In this document: piece after piece, positions 9,547 through 18,653 of the stretch | Numbering within the stretch: position 1 is the stretch's first letter | How the letters are laid out: every line of letters starts with the position of its first letter | Source of the DNA: Metabacillus halosaccharovorans | Lineage (GTDB): Bacteria; Bacillota; Bacilli; Bacillales; Bacillaceae | DNA: 64,000 bases | Reading direction: 5' to 3' | Assembly: GCF_002019635.1 (NCBI RefSeq) | Contig: NZ_KV917372.1 | Span: 1,922,001-1,986,000, forward strand | Notes under the pieces: generated by a model | Told to the model about the DNA's origin: nothing | What the model saw: only the letters and a program-made list of their open reading frames with translations | Database searches by the model: none | Program-made: the position numbers and the translations under genes

Positions 9547-10887
9547 TTAACTAAACAGCTTCATTAAGATTGTTGCCATGATTACTGTAGCAGCACCACC
9601 AAGTCTTGTAGCTACTTGTGCAAATGGCATTAATGACATTCTGTTGGATGCAGATAAAATTGCTACGTCTCCTGTTCCTCCTAATCCGCTATGACACCCC
9701 GTTACAATCGCTGATTCAACCGGATGCATATTTAAGAACTTACCAACAAAATAACCTGTCCCAACCATTGCAATGACAACAGATAGACAAACGACCACAT
9801 ATGCAGGAGTTACTATTTTCACAACTTCCTCCAATGGAATAAACAGCATTCCCAAGCCAACCATAAGTGGCCAAGTTAAACCGGTAGAAACAAATTTATA
9901 AAGATGAAATGCACCCCGTTCCATTTTTGCCGGCATGAGCTGAAGACACTTAACCAATGTAGCAGCCACAATCATTAAAACTGGACCCGGAATACCTAAA
10001 AACATATGGGCAAATTGACCGAAGATGAAAAAGCCACAGGCAAGAAGTAAACCTGCACCCATTAACGAAAAATCAACAGGAGCATTGATATTTGTATTCT
10101 CGTTGTTCATCTCTTTAACGCCATCTTTTGATTTGACTAATATGCCATTTCCGGTAAGCTCCGGCTTTCTTTCCCCTAAATTTTTCATTAATCCCGCACA
10201 TATAACTGCGACGATATTTCCGATAACTGCAGCAGGAATCATTTGAGATACATACGTTTCAGCTGATCCACCTAGAATTTGCGAGTACGCTAGTGACAAT
10301 GGTAAAATTCCTTCACCAACCCCTCCTCCGATAATAGGAACAATGATATAGAAAAAGGTATGCTTCATCTCATAACCAAATAGTGCTCCAACTGATATAC
10401 CAACAACAATAGATGCTATAGTTCCGAGAACAAGCGGTATAAACATCTTTGAAAAACCTTGAATCAACACTCTACGATTCATTCCCAGGATACTTCCAGC
10501 TACTAAAACGGAAATATACAAATAAAGAAAGTTCGACGTTTTCATTAATATTGTCACCGCTTCCATCGAAGCCGGATTAAAGAGGTTAAAAAATACAAGA
10601 ATAGATGGGACTAGTAGAGCTAATATAGCAGGACCACCAATATCTTTTAAAATAGGAATCTTCATCCCCAAGTCCCCTAGTAAAATCCCAAGCACCATAA
10701 TAACCGCAAATCCACCGATCATATCTGGAGGTAGTTGATTATAAACAGATGCACCATAAACAATTGCTGCTAATACTAAATAAAGTGGTAACGGGATAAC
10801 CCCTACCTTTATTTGTTTAAACTTTGTTAGAAATCCCTTTTTTTCATCTTCATGTTGAAGCGTTTCCAATTTTCTTGCTGTTTCCAT
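9547..10887 (-). CDS. 2-hydroxycarboxylate (malate/citrate) symporter, MaeN/CimH/CitS family
   Basis: Integral membrane carrier of the 2HCT family, expected to import malate or citrate with sodium or protons. The 446-residue protein has many hydrophobic segments and the two re-entrant-loop signatures of the family, GGGVGEGILP in the first half and GLGGTGDVAIL in the second. The cytoplasmic N-terminus is about 30 residues long and a hydrophilic loop sits mid-protein (about 237-268). AAAGGAGGA precedes the ATG. With the DcuS/CitA-type kinase, malic enzyme and mqo nearby, malate is the likely substrate, but MaeN and CimH cannot be separated by eye. Confidence 0.9.
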   Translation of the reverse strand: METARKLETLQHEDEKKGFLTKFKQIKVGVIPLPLYLVLAAIVYGASVYNQLPPDMIGGFAVIMVLGILLGDLGMKIPILKDIGGPAILALLVPSILVFFNLFNPASMEAVTILMKTSNFLYLYISVLVAGSILGMNRRVLIQGFSKMFIPLVLGTIASIVVGISVGALFGYEMKHTFFYIIVPIIGGGVGEGILPLSLAYSQILGGSAETYVSQMIPAAVIGNIVAVICAGLMKNLGERKPELTGNGILVKSKDGVKEMNNENTNINAPVDFSLMGAGLLLACGFFIFGQFAHMFLGIPGPVLMIVAATLVKCLQLMPAKMERGAFHLYKFVSTGLTWPLMVGLGMLFIPLEEVVKIVTPAYVVVCLSVVIAMVGTGYFVGKFLNMHPVESAIVTGCHSGLGGTGDVAILSASNRMSLMPFAQVATRLGGAATVIMATILMKLFS

Positions 10888-10977
10888 GAAGTTAATCCTC
10901 CTTTATTGTTTCTGTAACTACAGAATAGTTGCACCGCTTCCCAAAAAGAAGTTTATGAAATTTATAATAGTGTTTTG

Positions 10978-11024
10978 ACAATAAAAAAAGTAAGCAACAA
11001 AAAGTTGCTTACTTTTTTTATTGT
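10978..11024. terminator. Perfect bidirectional intrinsic terminator
   Basis: A 21-bp perfect stem (10978-10998 / 11004-11024) with an AAAAA loop; core AGTAAGCAAC / GTTGCTTACT flanked by A- and T-tracts. It sits between the symporter start and the MerR remnant, and on the minus strand would have ended the MerR transcript. Confidence 0.85.
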
Positions 11025-11052
11025 TTTATATAAATACTTGTGAGAAAAGAGC

Positions 11053-11262
11053 CTAGTTTATATTCTGCTGAATCTCATGCAAGGAGTAACTTTCTAGTTC
11101 CTTGGCATCTTTTATAAGTTCTTGGCGATATAATCCGACGTATAAACTCGATAACCATTCTCTGATCTATATATTAGGTTTGAGTATAATATTATGGTCC
11201 TCATATTAACGAATAGAAGCCATACTTACACCTGTTCTCTCTGCAAGATTGCCTCTCGTCAT
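11053..11262 (-). pseudogene. Decayed MerR-family regulator
   Basis: The minus frame from an ATG at 11262 reads MTRGNLAERTGVSMASIR, stop, YEDHNIILKPNI, stop, then shifts frame: the +1 frame gives ENGYRVYTSDYIAK and the original frame gives DAKELESYSLHEIQQN before a TAG. This is a MerR N-terminal domain (LAERTGVS.ASIRYYE, ENGYRVYTSDY, AKEL.YSLHEIQ) broken by two stops and at least one frameshift, with no effector domain left. GAGGTG precedes the ATG. It is clearly non-functional. Confidence 0.8.
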
Positions 11263-11483
11263 TCCTTTCACCTCTTATACCTCCTCTCTGTCCTTACCCC
11301 TGATAGGAGAGACATTTTTTTGTAAGAATTGAAAATAGTGTTTCTTACTAAAAGACGTGGTAATAAACACTTATCACTTGTACATATAGTAAAGATTTAC
11401 AAGTGAAAATCATCTATGTAACTAAATTGATATATATTCTTAATATAGTAATAAATCGACTTGTAAATGTGATTCAATGATAA

Positions 11484-11524
11484 TAAAAAAGCTTCACTCC
11501 CTTATATACAAGGGAGTGAAGCTT
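11484..11524 (-). terminator. Strong stem-loop terminator (minus strand)
   Basis: A 15-bp perfect stem, 11489-11503 / 11510-11524, with loop ATATAC; on the minus strand it is followed by TTTTTT. There is no intact gene directly upstream, so it may belong to one of the decayed frames or end read-through from the esterase gene. Confidence 0.75.
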
Positions 11525-11605
11525 CTCACTATTATAAATTAATAGGTACAATTCTTTTCTAATTTCTTATAACTGGAAAAATAAATAACTAATTCTTCCT
11601 ATAAA

Positions 11606-11794
11606 TTATTTAAGATGGCTTTGGAAGTCATTAAAGTAGTTAACATTAGTTTCAGTTTCAGTTTCAGCTTTAAACGTATTATGAAGTGGTGATAAAGAAA
11701 AATTCCCGTTGCTGCTATTGATAATAATTTTTTCAATTTCAAAATAGTATGCAATAACCCAACGCGCTAGTAAATAGTAATCCCTTACATTTAC
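11606..11794 (-). other. Open remnant frame without start codon
   Basis: Sixty-two sense codons end at a TAA (11606). The frame starts at a stop, has no ATG, GTG or TTG start, and includes VRDYYLLARWVIAYYFEIEK and NGNFSLSPLHNTFKAE. Amino-acid use looks protein-like, so it may be the tail of a lost gene. A small agtttc repeat (about 11649-11669) gives the ETETET stretch. Family not recognised. Confidence 0.25.
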
Positions 11795-11877
11795 TTAAAT
11801 ATAAATACCGATTATAAGAGAATGCTAGTTTTTTAATAAACACCCGCTTTGAATAAAGGCTCTATTCGGGATCATTA

Positions 11878-11970
11878 CTATTTTTGCTCATCAACATTCT
11901 CTATCATTACTTTATCTATATATGATACGAGAGCCTGATCCTCAAAAATTTGGGTCAGACTCTCTATCAT
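11878..11970 (-). other. Possible 30-codon ORF or remnant containing an imperfect hairpin
   Basis: ATG at 11970 with AGAAGG just upstream encodes MIESLTQIFEDQALVSYIDK then VMIENVDEQK and a TAG. An imperfect inverted repeat (about 11929-11965) lies inside it and could instead be an inefficient terminator of the esterase transcript, although no U-run follows. I cannot tell gene from chance. Nothing else is evident in 11525-12029. Confidence 0.2.
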
Positions 11971-12029
11971 TATACCTTCTTACAGATATTAACTATTCGT
12001 AATTCTTTCTCTTTGTCTCTGTTTTTACC

Positions 12030-13403
12030 TTAATTGCCATTGTTTGCTTTGTTGCCGTTATTACCTTTATTACCTTTGTTACCCTGATTGCCATTGTTGT
12101 TTTGATATCCGTTGTCGTCTTGGTCAGCTTTCCACAGATGATCCTCTACAAAAGCGGCATATAACAACTGCCACGTTTCCCAGTCATGCGCTGCAGGAAC
12201 TTCAAGATATGCATGGTCAATTCCCTTTTCTGTCAGTGCCTTGTCTAAGTTTTTCACCGGTTCAAGTCCAAAGTCCCAAATACCTGTGCCCAGCATTACA
12301 GATGGTTTGTCCAAATCACTATAAGTATCAATGTTGTTCAGTTCATCACCCGTCACTGCATAACTCCAAATTCCAAAATAGGCAAATTCGTCTGCGTGGT
12401 TAAAATACATCCGATTAGTGGTCATTCCACCCATTGACAAACCAGCGTAAGCGCGACCTTCAGGCTTATCATATACATTATAGTTAGCTTCGATATAAGG
12501 CATAATATATTCAAATTGGTCTTCTTCTATTTTTCCATAGTCCCAATTAAAGTCCTGATTATTCATGGTTACGACAACAAACGGCTCAGCCGTTCCATCT
12601 GCAATCAAATTGTCTGTAATATTAGCCACTGCTCCCTCGTTCATCCAACGCAGTTCATTGCCATATTTATCGCCAGACATACCATGAGTAAGGTAAAGCA
12701 CCTTGTAAGGTTCTTCGCGGTTAGGATCATATCCGTCAGGCAGGTAAACCGCAAGACCGCGTTTATCATCGGCAGCTCCTGTATAGGATACAGTTTCCAC
12801 CGTGCCTGTCTTTTTATCTTTGCGGGGAAGCTCTACTGAGCGATCAAGAAAATCTCCTGTTCCCATTGTTTTCGATTTATACGGAACATAGACCATACTA
12901 GACAGACTAGAAATATTTGTCGCCGTATTGGTTAGCGTCGGATTATTAGGGTCATCCAGTCTTGCCGTTGTACTACCATCCGGATTAGTGATACGGAAAT
13001 TGTAGACAAAAGCACCGCTGGAAAGTGGAACTTTTGCTCCCCATAAATGATCACCAAGATTCTCCATGTTTACATATAATGTTGTATCACTATTACCACC
13101 AGCTGGGAACATACCTGCTTTGTAATCCTTCGGTTGATATGGGTTTGCAAAACCATCTTCAAGTGTGAAATGATTAAAGGTGTCACTATATAGTTCAACC
13201 TTTGTTGCTTCTTTAGTCTCATCCTCGTAAATAAACGTCGCATAATAGCCAGTCGGAGAAGTAGGATCCACCTTCACAGTTACACCAGGTTTATATTTAG
13301 CGTAATTAACTTCAGAAGACTCTGAAGCAAACACTGATATATTATTGCTAAATAACAAGCATACCATGTATGCAATAACTCCCAGACACAATACTTTTTT
13401 CAT
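12030..13403 (-). CDS. Secreted CE1-like esterase (feruloyl/acetyl xylan esterase type) with Asn/Gly/Lys-rich tail
   Basis: Exported carbohydrate esterase. A signal peptide (residues 1-27, ending SVFA) is followed by an E-set/CBM48-like domain (about 35-180) and an esterase-D-type alpha/beta hydrolase domain (about 190-425). The nucleophile elbow is AGLSMGG (Ser323), the His lies in AAHDWETW (His406), and an acidic residue near IWDFG (Asp377) is a candidate third member. This resembles the feruloyl esterase module of XynZ-type enzymes. Residues 430-457 are a low-complexity NNGNQGNKGNKGNN run, likely a flexible or wall-interacting tail. No anchor motif is visible. A cre-like site lies about 95 bp upstream. 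The exact ester substrate is unknown. Confidence 0.88.
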   Translation of the reverse strand: MKKVLCLGVIAYMVCLLFSNNISVFASESSEVNYAKYKPGVTVKVDPTSPTGYYATFIYEDETKEATKVELYSDTFNHFTLEDGFANPYQPKDYKAGMFPAGGNSDTTLYVNMENLGDHLWGAKVPLSSGAFVYNFRITNPDGSTTARLDDPNNPTLTNTATNISSLSSMVYVPYKSKTMGTGDFLDRSVELPRKDKKTGTVETVSYTGAADDKRGLAVYLPDGYDPNREEPYKVLYLTHGMSGDKYGNELRWMNEGAVANITDNLIADGTAEPFVVVTMNNQDFNWDYGKIEEDQFEYIMPYIEANYNVYDKPEGRAYAGLSMGGMTTNRMYFNHADEFAYFGIWSYAVTGDELNNIDTYSDLDKPSVMLGTGIWDFGLEPVKNLDKALTEKGIDHAYLEVPAAHDWETWQLLYAAFVEDHLWKADQDDNGYQNNNGNQGNKGNKGNNGNKANNGN

Positions 13404-13496
13404 TTTCTTTCTCCCCTCTCAAATTCCTTCAGTCATAGATTAATTTAATAAAAGCGATTAACTAATACCTAAACTAGTTCATCTGTCCCCCTTTGT

Positions 13497-13510
13497 TGAA
13501 ATCGCTTACC
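13497..13510. promoter_or_regulatory. cre site candidate upstream of the secreted esterase
   Basis: TGAAATCGCTTACC differs at one position from TGWAANCGNTNWCA. It lies about 95 bp upstream of the esterase ATG, in the promoter zone between the esterase and the binding-protein gene, and suggests CcpA control. Confidence 0.55.
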
Positions 13511-13668
13511 ATTTAATCGAAACGAAATGTTTCTTGATCATTATGTTATCAAATAGGGGAAGAGTAAGTTTGTTGAAAATTTTGAGTTATTTGTTGAATA
13601 TTTTGATCTACTGTATAGGGCTTTCTATTAAAAAGGGTTATTTTTCAAGATAAGTGACGGCTTCTAGT

Positions 13669-14958
13669 TTATTCAGTATCAGCAATCGCCTGTTCTAATG
13701 CCTCCGCTACCTTATCCATCGCTTCTTTTGATGTAGTTTCTCCACTTAAAGCTTTTACTACTGCATCTCTCATTTCAGAAGATACCTTTGATATAACAAC
13801 TTGATTTCCCCAGTCATTTGCTGCTGCCATCGGTGTATTTTCTAATTCGTTTGAGAAGGTTTTAAACATCTCTTTACCAAACTCATAATCTAATTCACTA
13901 TTATCCTTTCTCGCACTTAAAAATAGTGACTCTTGATTGAATTTTGCATTAATTTCTTGTGATGATAAATAGTTAATAAAATCAGCTGTCTCATCTTCTA
14001 CCCCTGTATTTTTAAAGCCCATAATGTAATTTCCACCTGGGACAGATGAACGGATCTCATTTTTTGGAAGGTACGTTACACCCCACTCAAAATTCTCAAT
14101 ATCCTTGTAATTGCTTAACATCCAATTACCAGCTAAGTATGCTGCAGTGGTTCCCGAACGGAAAAGGTTACCCGGATTTTCTCCACCTAACCAAACAGAT
14201 TCAGGAATGATTCCTTCTTTATGCAGATTGATAAAGTAGTCCAGTGCTGCAACACCTTCCTCATTATTGATTGCCGGTTTAGATAAATCTTCAGTAAAAA
14301 TACTTCCACCAAATTCATAGAGTAGCGTTGAATATCGATGAGGTGTTCCATCGACTACTAATCCGTATTTAGCTCCCCCTTTTTCCTTTACCTTTTGAAT
14401 GACAGCAGCAAATTCATCCCATGTCCAAACCTCATCAGGTGATTGAGGAACTGTAGCTCCTGCTTTTTCAAACAATGTTTTGTTATAAATCAGTCCGTTT
14501 GACGAAACATCCATTGGTGTAGCAATAATTTTGTCACCTTTTACATAGTACGGTTTAATAGAAGGTAGAAACTGTGAAGTAAATTCATCCACTCCTCCTA
14601 CATATGAAGAAAGATCCAATGCCTGCTCTGAAAAAATCCCGGTATTTGAAATACGAGTCAAAGCAGGAGGCTGTCCACTAGCAATCATTGTTTTTAATTT
14701 CGTTTCAAGATCACTATAGCCAACTTCAATTATTTTGATTTCAACATGTTCATTTTTCGCTTGATATTCTTTAATGATTTCCCGCATAACATCCCCTTCA
14801 ATTCCTGCAGAAAACCAGAGAAACTCTAACGTTACTTTTTCATTCGTTTCTTTATTTTCCATATCTTTAACAGAAGCACCTTCAGAGCATGCGACTACCA
14901 TAACAAATAGAAATACTGTAAGCCATGTTAGGCATATCTTTTTCCATTTACTTTTCAT
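13669..14958 (-). CDS. Sugar ABC-type solute-binding lipoprotein (family 1), no permeases nearby
   Basis: Extracellular sugar-binding lipoprotein. The ATG at 14958 (MKSKWKK) is chosen because AAAGGAGAGG is nine bases away; the ATG at 14964 lies too close to it. The lipobox VVAC gives a lipidated Cys after about 24 residues, followed by the type-1 binding-protein fold (LEFLWFSAGIEGDVMREIIK, DVSSNGLIYNKTLFEKAG, WTWDEFAAVIQKVKEKGG, NWMLSNYKDIENFEWGVTYLP). About 430 residues, the usual size. It directly follows the YesM/YesN-like pair (77 bp gap), yet no permease gene is next to it. It may feed permeases elsewhere or act as the ligand-sensing partner of the kinase. Confidence 0.9.
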   Translation of the reverse strand: MKSKWKKICLTWLTVFLFVMVVACSEGASVKDMENKETNEKVTLEFLWFSAGIEGDVMREIIKEYQAKNEHVEIKIIEVGYSDLETKLKTMIASGQPPALTRISNTGIFSEQALDLSSYVGGVDEFTSQFLPSIKPYYVKGDKIIATPMDVSSNGLIYNKTLFEKAGATVPQSPDEVWTWDEFAAVIQKVKEKGGAKYGLVVDGTPHRYSTLLYEFGGSIFTEDLSKPAINNEEGVAALDYFINLHKEGIIPESVWLGGENPGNLFRSGTTAAYLAGNWMLSNYKDIENFEWGVTYLPKNEIRSSVPGGNYIMGFKNTGVEDETADFINYLSSQEINAKFNQESLFLSARKDNSELDYEFGKEMFKTFSNELENTPMAAANDWGNQVVISKVSSEMRDAVVKALSGETTSKEAMDKVAEALEQAIADTE

Positions 14959-15040
14959 ACACATCCTCTCCTTTTTTTGAGAGTAGTTGATTCTTGAATT
15001 GATAGGTTAAAGAGGAATTGATTATCATTTATACCTTCCC

Positions 15041-16600
15041 TCATTTAATTTTCTTATAAGCTGAAGGTGTTGTTCTCGTAAATTTCTTAAAGACTTGTCC
15101 AAAGTATCTTGAATCCAGAAAACCTACTTTTTTTGACACTTCATTTGCTTTTAAATCAGTATTATCTAATAGCATTTTGGCAACGTTAATTCGTCTATTT
15201 GTTAAAAAAGTACTTAGATTTTCTTCCGTTTCCTTTTTAAAGGTCCGACTCAAATAACTAACGCTAACATTTAGTTTTTCAGCAATAAATTGTGCATTTA
15301 AATCCGGATTACTATATTGCTGTTCGATTATTTGTTTTGCTTGCTCTACTAATCCTAAGTTATTATTATTCATTGTTTTATAAAGATGATGTTTCATCTC
15401 TACACAGATCTCGTACATAAAATCTCTTAATTCGTCAAATGTATGAATCCGTTCAAGCTGTTCATACCCAACTTCCAATTCAAAATTTTTATCCCATTTC
15501 GATACAACAAGACCTAGCTTAATTAATAACTCTAAACAATGATTTAATATAGGCGTTTTATCAAAAGTAGATTTAAAGATCTCAAATAACTCTTTAAATC
15601 TATTTGAAAACACCTCAAGCTCCCATTCTTCAAACCCTTCCACAAAGCTCGTAGATTTGAATGATAATTGATTATTAGTCTGTCCTAATTTTTCATCGTC
15701 AAAAATATGAAGTTGACCCGTCCCAGTGAAATAACTCTTTGACAACGCTTTAACAGATTGGAGGTAAGAGGTATGTAAAGAATCCACGGAAGCGTAAAGT
15801 CCTCCAATACCAATTGAAACGATTAACCTCTCCTCAATAGATAGAAAATATAGAATACGTTCAGCTAATTCTTTTAATCGTGCTTCTACTACTTTATTTG
15901 GTAAGGTTTGTGATAAAGAAGGCAAAATATGAAGTTGCTGATCATGTGTGATCATTCTTACTTGAATACCTTTGTTTAAAAATAGTTTCTCAATAGAATC
16001 TATTATCGGTTGAAAAGAGAGAGTATGATGTAAATCATTAAATAGTTGAATTGTGATTACAGCACCTTTTCCATTGGTTAGTTTATTGTTATCCATTCCT
16101 CTTAAATGATGCGTATTTATATTCCCTTTAACAGTAATGTCATATAATATTGACTGCTCTATAATGGGTTTGCTCTCTTGAAGGGCTGTTTCCATATATT
16201 CATAATTTTTCTCTTTATCCCTATGTTGCTCAATTTTATTTACTGCTTTTTTTATGACATAGCTGACTTCGTCTTTGTCTGTTGGTTTAAGTAAATAATC
16301 AAAAACACCATGTTGAAGTGCTTCCTTAGCATAGCTAAATTCATCGTAACCTGATAATAGAATGATTATCGTCTTCTTTTGATTTCGCTGAACATACTCA
16401 GCCAATTCCAATCCGGTATGACCCGGCATAACAATATCCGACACCACAATATCAGGATTGAGCTCATCTATCATCTTCTTCCCCTCGAATCCATTCGAGG
16501 CTATTCCACAAATCTCACACCCAAGTCCTGTCCAATCTATTTTCTCAGACAGGCCTTTACTTATTAATGGTTCATCATCCAAAATAAGTACTTTATACAT
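15041..16600 (-). CDS. YesN-like AraC-type response regulator
   Basis: Transcription activator paired with the upstream kinase. The start MYKVLILDDEP (ATG 16600) is preferred over an upstream in-frame start, because GGAGGAGGAC lies just ahead of it inside the 3' end of the kinase gene and the two genes are only one base apart. The receiver domain spans about residues 1-120 (LDDEP; phospho-Asp in DIVVSDIVMPG; LLKPTDK), then a middle region of about 280 residues and a C-terminal AraC/XylS helix-turn-helix pair (AQFIAEKLNVSVSYLSRTFK ... ANEVSKKVGFLDSRYFGQVF). About 519 residues. Likely targets: the binding-protein gene just downstream and perhaps the esterase. Confidence 0.93.
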   Translation of the reverse strand: MYKVLILDDEPLISKGLSEKIDWTGLGCEICGIASNGFEGKKMIDELNPDIVVSDIVMPGHTGLELAEYVQRNQKKTIIILLSGYDEFSYAKEALQHGVFDYLLKPTDKDEVSYVIKKAVNKIEQHRDKEKNYEYMETALQESKPIIEQSILYDITVKGNINTHHLRGMDNNKLTNGKGAVITIQLFNDLHHTLSFQPIIDSIEKLFLNKGIQVRMITHDQQLHILPSLSQTLPNKVVEARLKELAERILYFLSIEERLIVSIGIGGLYASVDSLHTSYLQSVKALSKSYFTGTGQLHIFDDEKLGQTNNQLSFKSTSFVEGFEEWELEVFSNRFKELFEIFKSTFDKTPILNHCLELLIKLGLVVSKWDKNFELEVGYEQLERIHTFDELRDFMYEICVEMKHHLYKTMNNNNLGLVEQAKQIIEQQYSNPDLNAQFIAEKLNVSVSYLSRTFKKETEENLSTFLTNRRINVAKMLLDNTDLKANEVSKKVGFLDSRYFGQVFKKFTRTTPSAYKKIK

Positions 16601-16601
16601 T

Positions 16602-18359
16602 TTAGTCCTCCTCCCTTTGGATAGGTAAAACGATTTCAAACAACGTTCCGATGTTTTTATTACTTTCAATCTTCAGTCCATTATCTTTCCCATATAATAA
16701 TCGAATACGGTTTTGTACAATTAAAATTCCATTGCCTGTACCTTTTGATTCATCAATTTTCTCGTACTTACCTTCCAATAGTGCTGTAACAGTACGTTCA
16801 TCCATGCCAACCCCATTATCAATAACTTGTATGTGTAATTTGTTATTTTTAATCATTCCATTAATAAAAATATATCCATTACCTATTTTCTTTTCTATTC
16901 CATGAATCATTGCATTTTCAACGATTGGTTGCAGAATTAATTTAGGTACAACATATTGTTTAACTTCTGAATCAATATGAACTGAATAATGAATTTTATC
17001 CTGAAATCTAATGCTTTGAATGGCCATATAATCGTCAATATAATTCATTTCTTCTTCAAGTCTAATAAACTCACGATTATTTGTTATACTCGTTTTTAAC
17101 AATCTACTTAAAGCTGTCGTTATTTTACTCACCTTTTCAGCATCTCCATATTGAGCCATCCAATTGATTGTATCCAATGTATTATAGAGAAAATGTGGAT
17201 TTATTTGAGCCTGAAGTGCTCTGAGATGAGCCTCTTTTTCACTAATCTCTTTCTTATAGATGTCAAAAACTAAGGTATTAATTTTATCCATCATTCTATT
17301 AAAGCTTTCTCCCACTCTTCCCAACTCATCCACTCGGTCGATCTGCACCTGAACATTAAAATTATCTTTTTCTACTTCATCCATTACTGCACTTAGTTGA
17401 TTTATAGGTTTGACGATATAGTTGGTGCTGAACCAAATCACAATAATGCCAACTAAAATAGCTACTACTCCTATTAGGAAAACCGATTTGCCAATAAGGG
17501 CAGGCCCTTCCGAAATCTCGTGTAAACTAATTAACGAAATAATCTTCCACCCTGTTAAGTCTGATTGATATTTATTAATAATCAATTTTTCCGAGTTAGG
17601 GGCTTCAAGAATAGGATTAGAGTTATCATCATGTTGATTTTTATTAGAAATCCATGTTGTAACCGCTTTTAATTCTTCGCTACCTGTATTTGACAAAACA
17701 ACATGATTATTTTTATCAAGAATAATGATATGCCTTTCCTCTGTTGGATCAAATTTTTGAATCCTTTCCTGTAAATATGATTGATTCATGGACATCGTTA
17801 GATAGCCAATGTCATTCATTTTATCTGACTGTATATCGTAAATCTTCCTATTAGCTGTAATCACAGATTGCTCAACTTCCCATGTTACTTTGCCATTTTG
17901 ATCATATTTCTTTGTGTCCATAGTATTAAAAAAGTCGAAGTTTGAATTGTTCACCCTTCTCCTTAAATTCACTCTTACTCTTTCAGTATCGTATAGGTAG
18001 ATAAGATCAACTTCATCGAACATGATCGTTTCATCTGTTACTTTTGAAGTTAAATTCTTATTTAATACGTACTCTTGTTGATTCGTTTCGTATTGAGTTT
18101 TTAACAGGCTCTGGATGTCAGTATTAAATGATATGCCATCCATAACACGGTTAAAGGATTCTGCCATATTATCGACACTTTTACTTATTTGGGTGACCAT
18201 GATCGTATTGTATCTTATTGCCTCCTTTATCTGAATCTGTTTGGCAATCGTATAAGTTACGATTGCAGTTAACCCTATGATCAAAATAATATTTAGAGTA
18301 TTCTGCATTAGTAATTGATTTTTTAAATGGCGAAACCTGGGGAATCGTATTAATCTCAT
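16602..18359 (-). CDS. YesM-like sensor histidine kinase
   Basis: Membrane kinase of the LytS/YesM (His_kinase-HATPase) class, 585 residues. TM1 lies near residues 16-38, an extracellular dCache-like sensor runs to about 285, TM2 near 288-310, then HAMP (IVKPINQLSAVMDEVEKDNF), the His-box QAQINPHFLYNTLDTINWM and an ATPase domain (LILQPIVENAMIHGIEKK, DNGVGM, GTGNGILIVQNRI). It is followed after one base by its response regulator. A good sigma-A promoter lies about 130 bp upstream. Ligand unknown; the linked binding protein and esterase suggest a plant polysaccharide fragment. Confidence 0.93.
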   Translation of the reverse strand: MRLIRFPRFRHLKNQLLMQNTLNIILIIGLTAIVTYTIAKQIQIKEAIRYNTIMVTQISKSVDNMAESFNRVMDGISFNTDIQSLLKTQYETNQQEYVLNKNLTSKVTDETIMFDEVDLIYLYDTERVRVNLRRRVNNSNFDFFNTMDTKKYDQNGKVTWEVEQSVITANRKIYDIQSDKMNDIGYLTMSMNQSYLQERIQKFDPTEERHIIILDKNNHVVLSNTGSEELKAVTTWISNKNQHDDNSNPILEAPNSEKLIINKYQSDLTGWKIISLISLHEISEGPALIGKSVFLIGVVAILVGIIVIWFSTNYIVKPINQLSAVMDEVEKDNFNVQVQIDRVDELGRVGESFNRMMDKINTLVFDIYKKEISEKEAHLRALQAQINPHFLYNTLDTINWMAQYGDAEKVSKITTALSRLLKTSITNNREFIRLEEEMNYIDDYMAIQSIRFQDKIHYSVHIDSEVKQYVVPKLILQPIVENAMIHGIEKKIGNGYIFINGMIKNNKLHIQVIDNGVGMDERTVTALLEGKYEKIDESKGTGNGILIVQNRIRLLYGKDNGLKIESNKNIGTLFEIVLPIQREED

Positions 18360-18485
18360 ATTTTCACATCGCTTCTTCTAAAAGACATCTAAAACGAAAA
18401 AAGAAGATTCAACAAAAAAACACCATAACAGGTACTTTTTCGTGAATCTCCTAATCTCCGTCACAAATTATTAACTTGTGATTAA

Positions 18486-18515
18486 ATTATACTCTAAGGA
18501 AAAAAACAACGTCAA
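18486..18515 (-). promoter_or_regulatory. Sigma-A promoter of the kinase/regulator/binding-protein operon
   Basis: Minus strand TTGACG (18510-18515), an 18-bp spacer, TATAAT (18486-18491). It is the only strong promoter found in the 18360-18653 divergent region and predicts a leader of about 120 nt before the kinase ATG. For the plus-strand gene an extended -10 (TGgTATACT, TATACT at 18608-18613) is visible. Confidence 0.75.
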
Positions 18516-18653
18516 ACTCTTTAGAAAATTTATTTTTACCAATATTCAGAATTCAAAAGTTTAAATGTCTATTTTCACTGTATAATCCCTACACTCATAT
18601 TCAATGGTATACTTAAACTAAACACAAACCGTTTATTAAGGAGGCATTAAATA

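Noticed and set aside
12060-12110. Possible CRISPR or tandem-repeat array
   Set aside because: The repeat units are only 9-15 bp, uneven, and in frame with the esterase tail.
12044-12839. Cys/His-rich plus-strand frames opposite the secreted esterase
   Set aside because: Antisense shadows of a clear signal-peptide-bearing esterase; the Cys richness is caused by the reverse complement of its Asn/Gly repeat codons.
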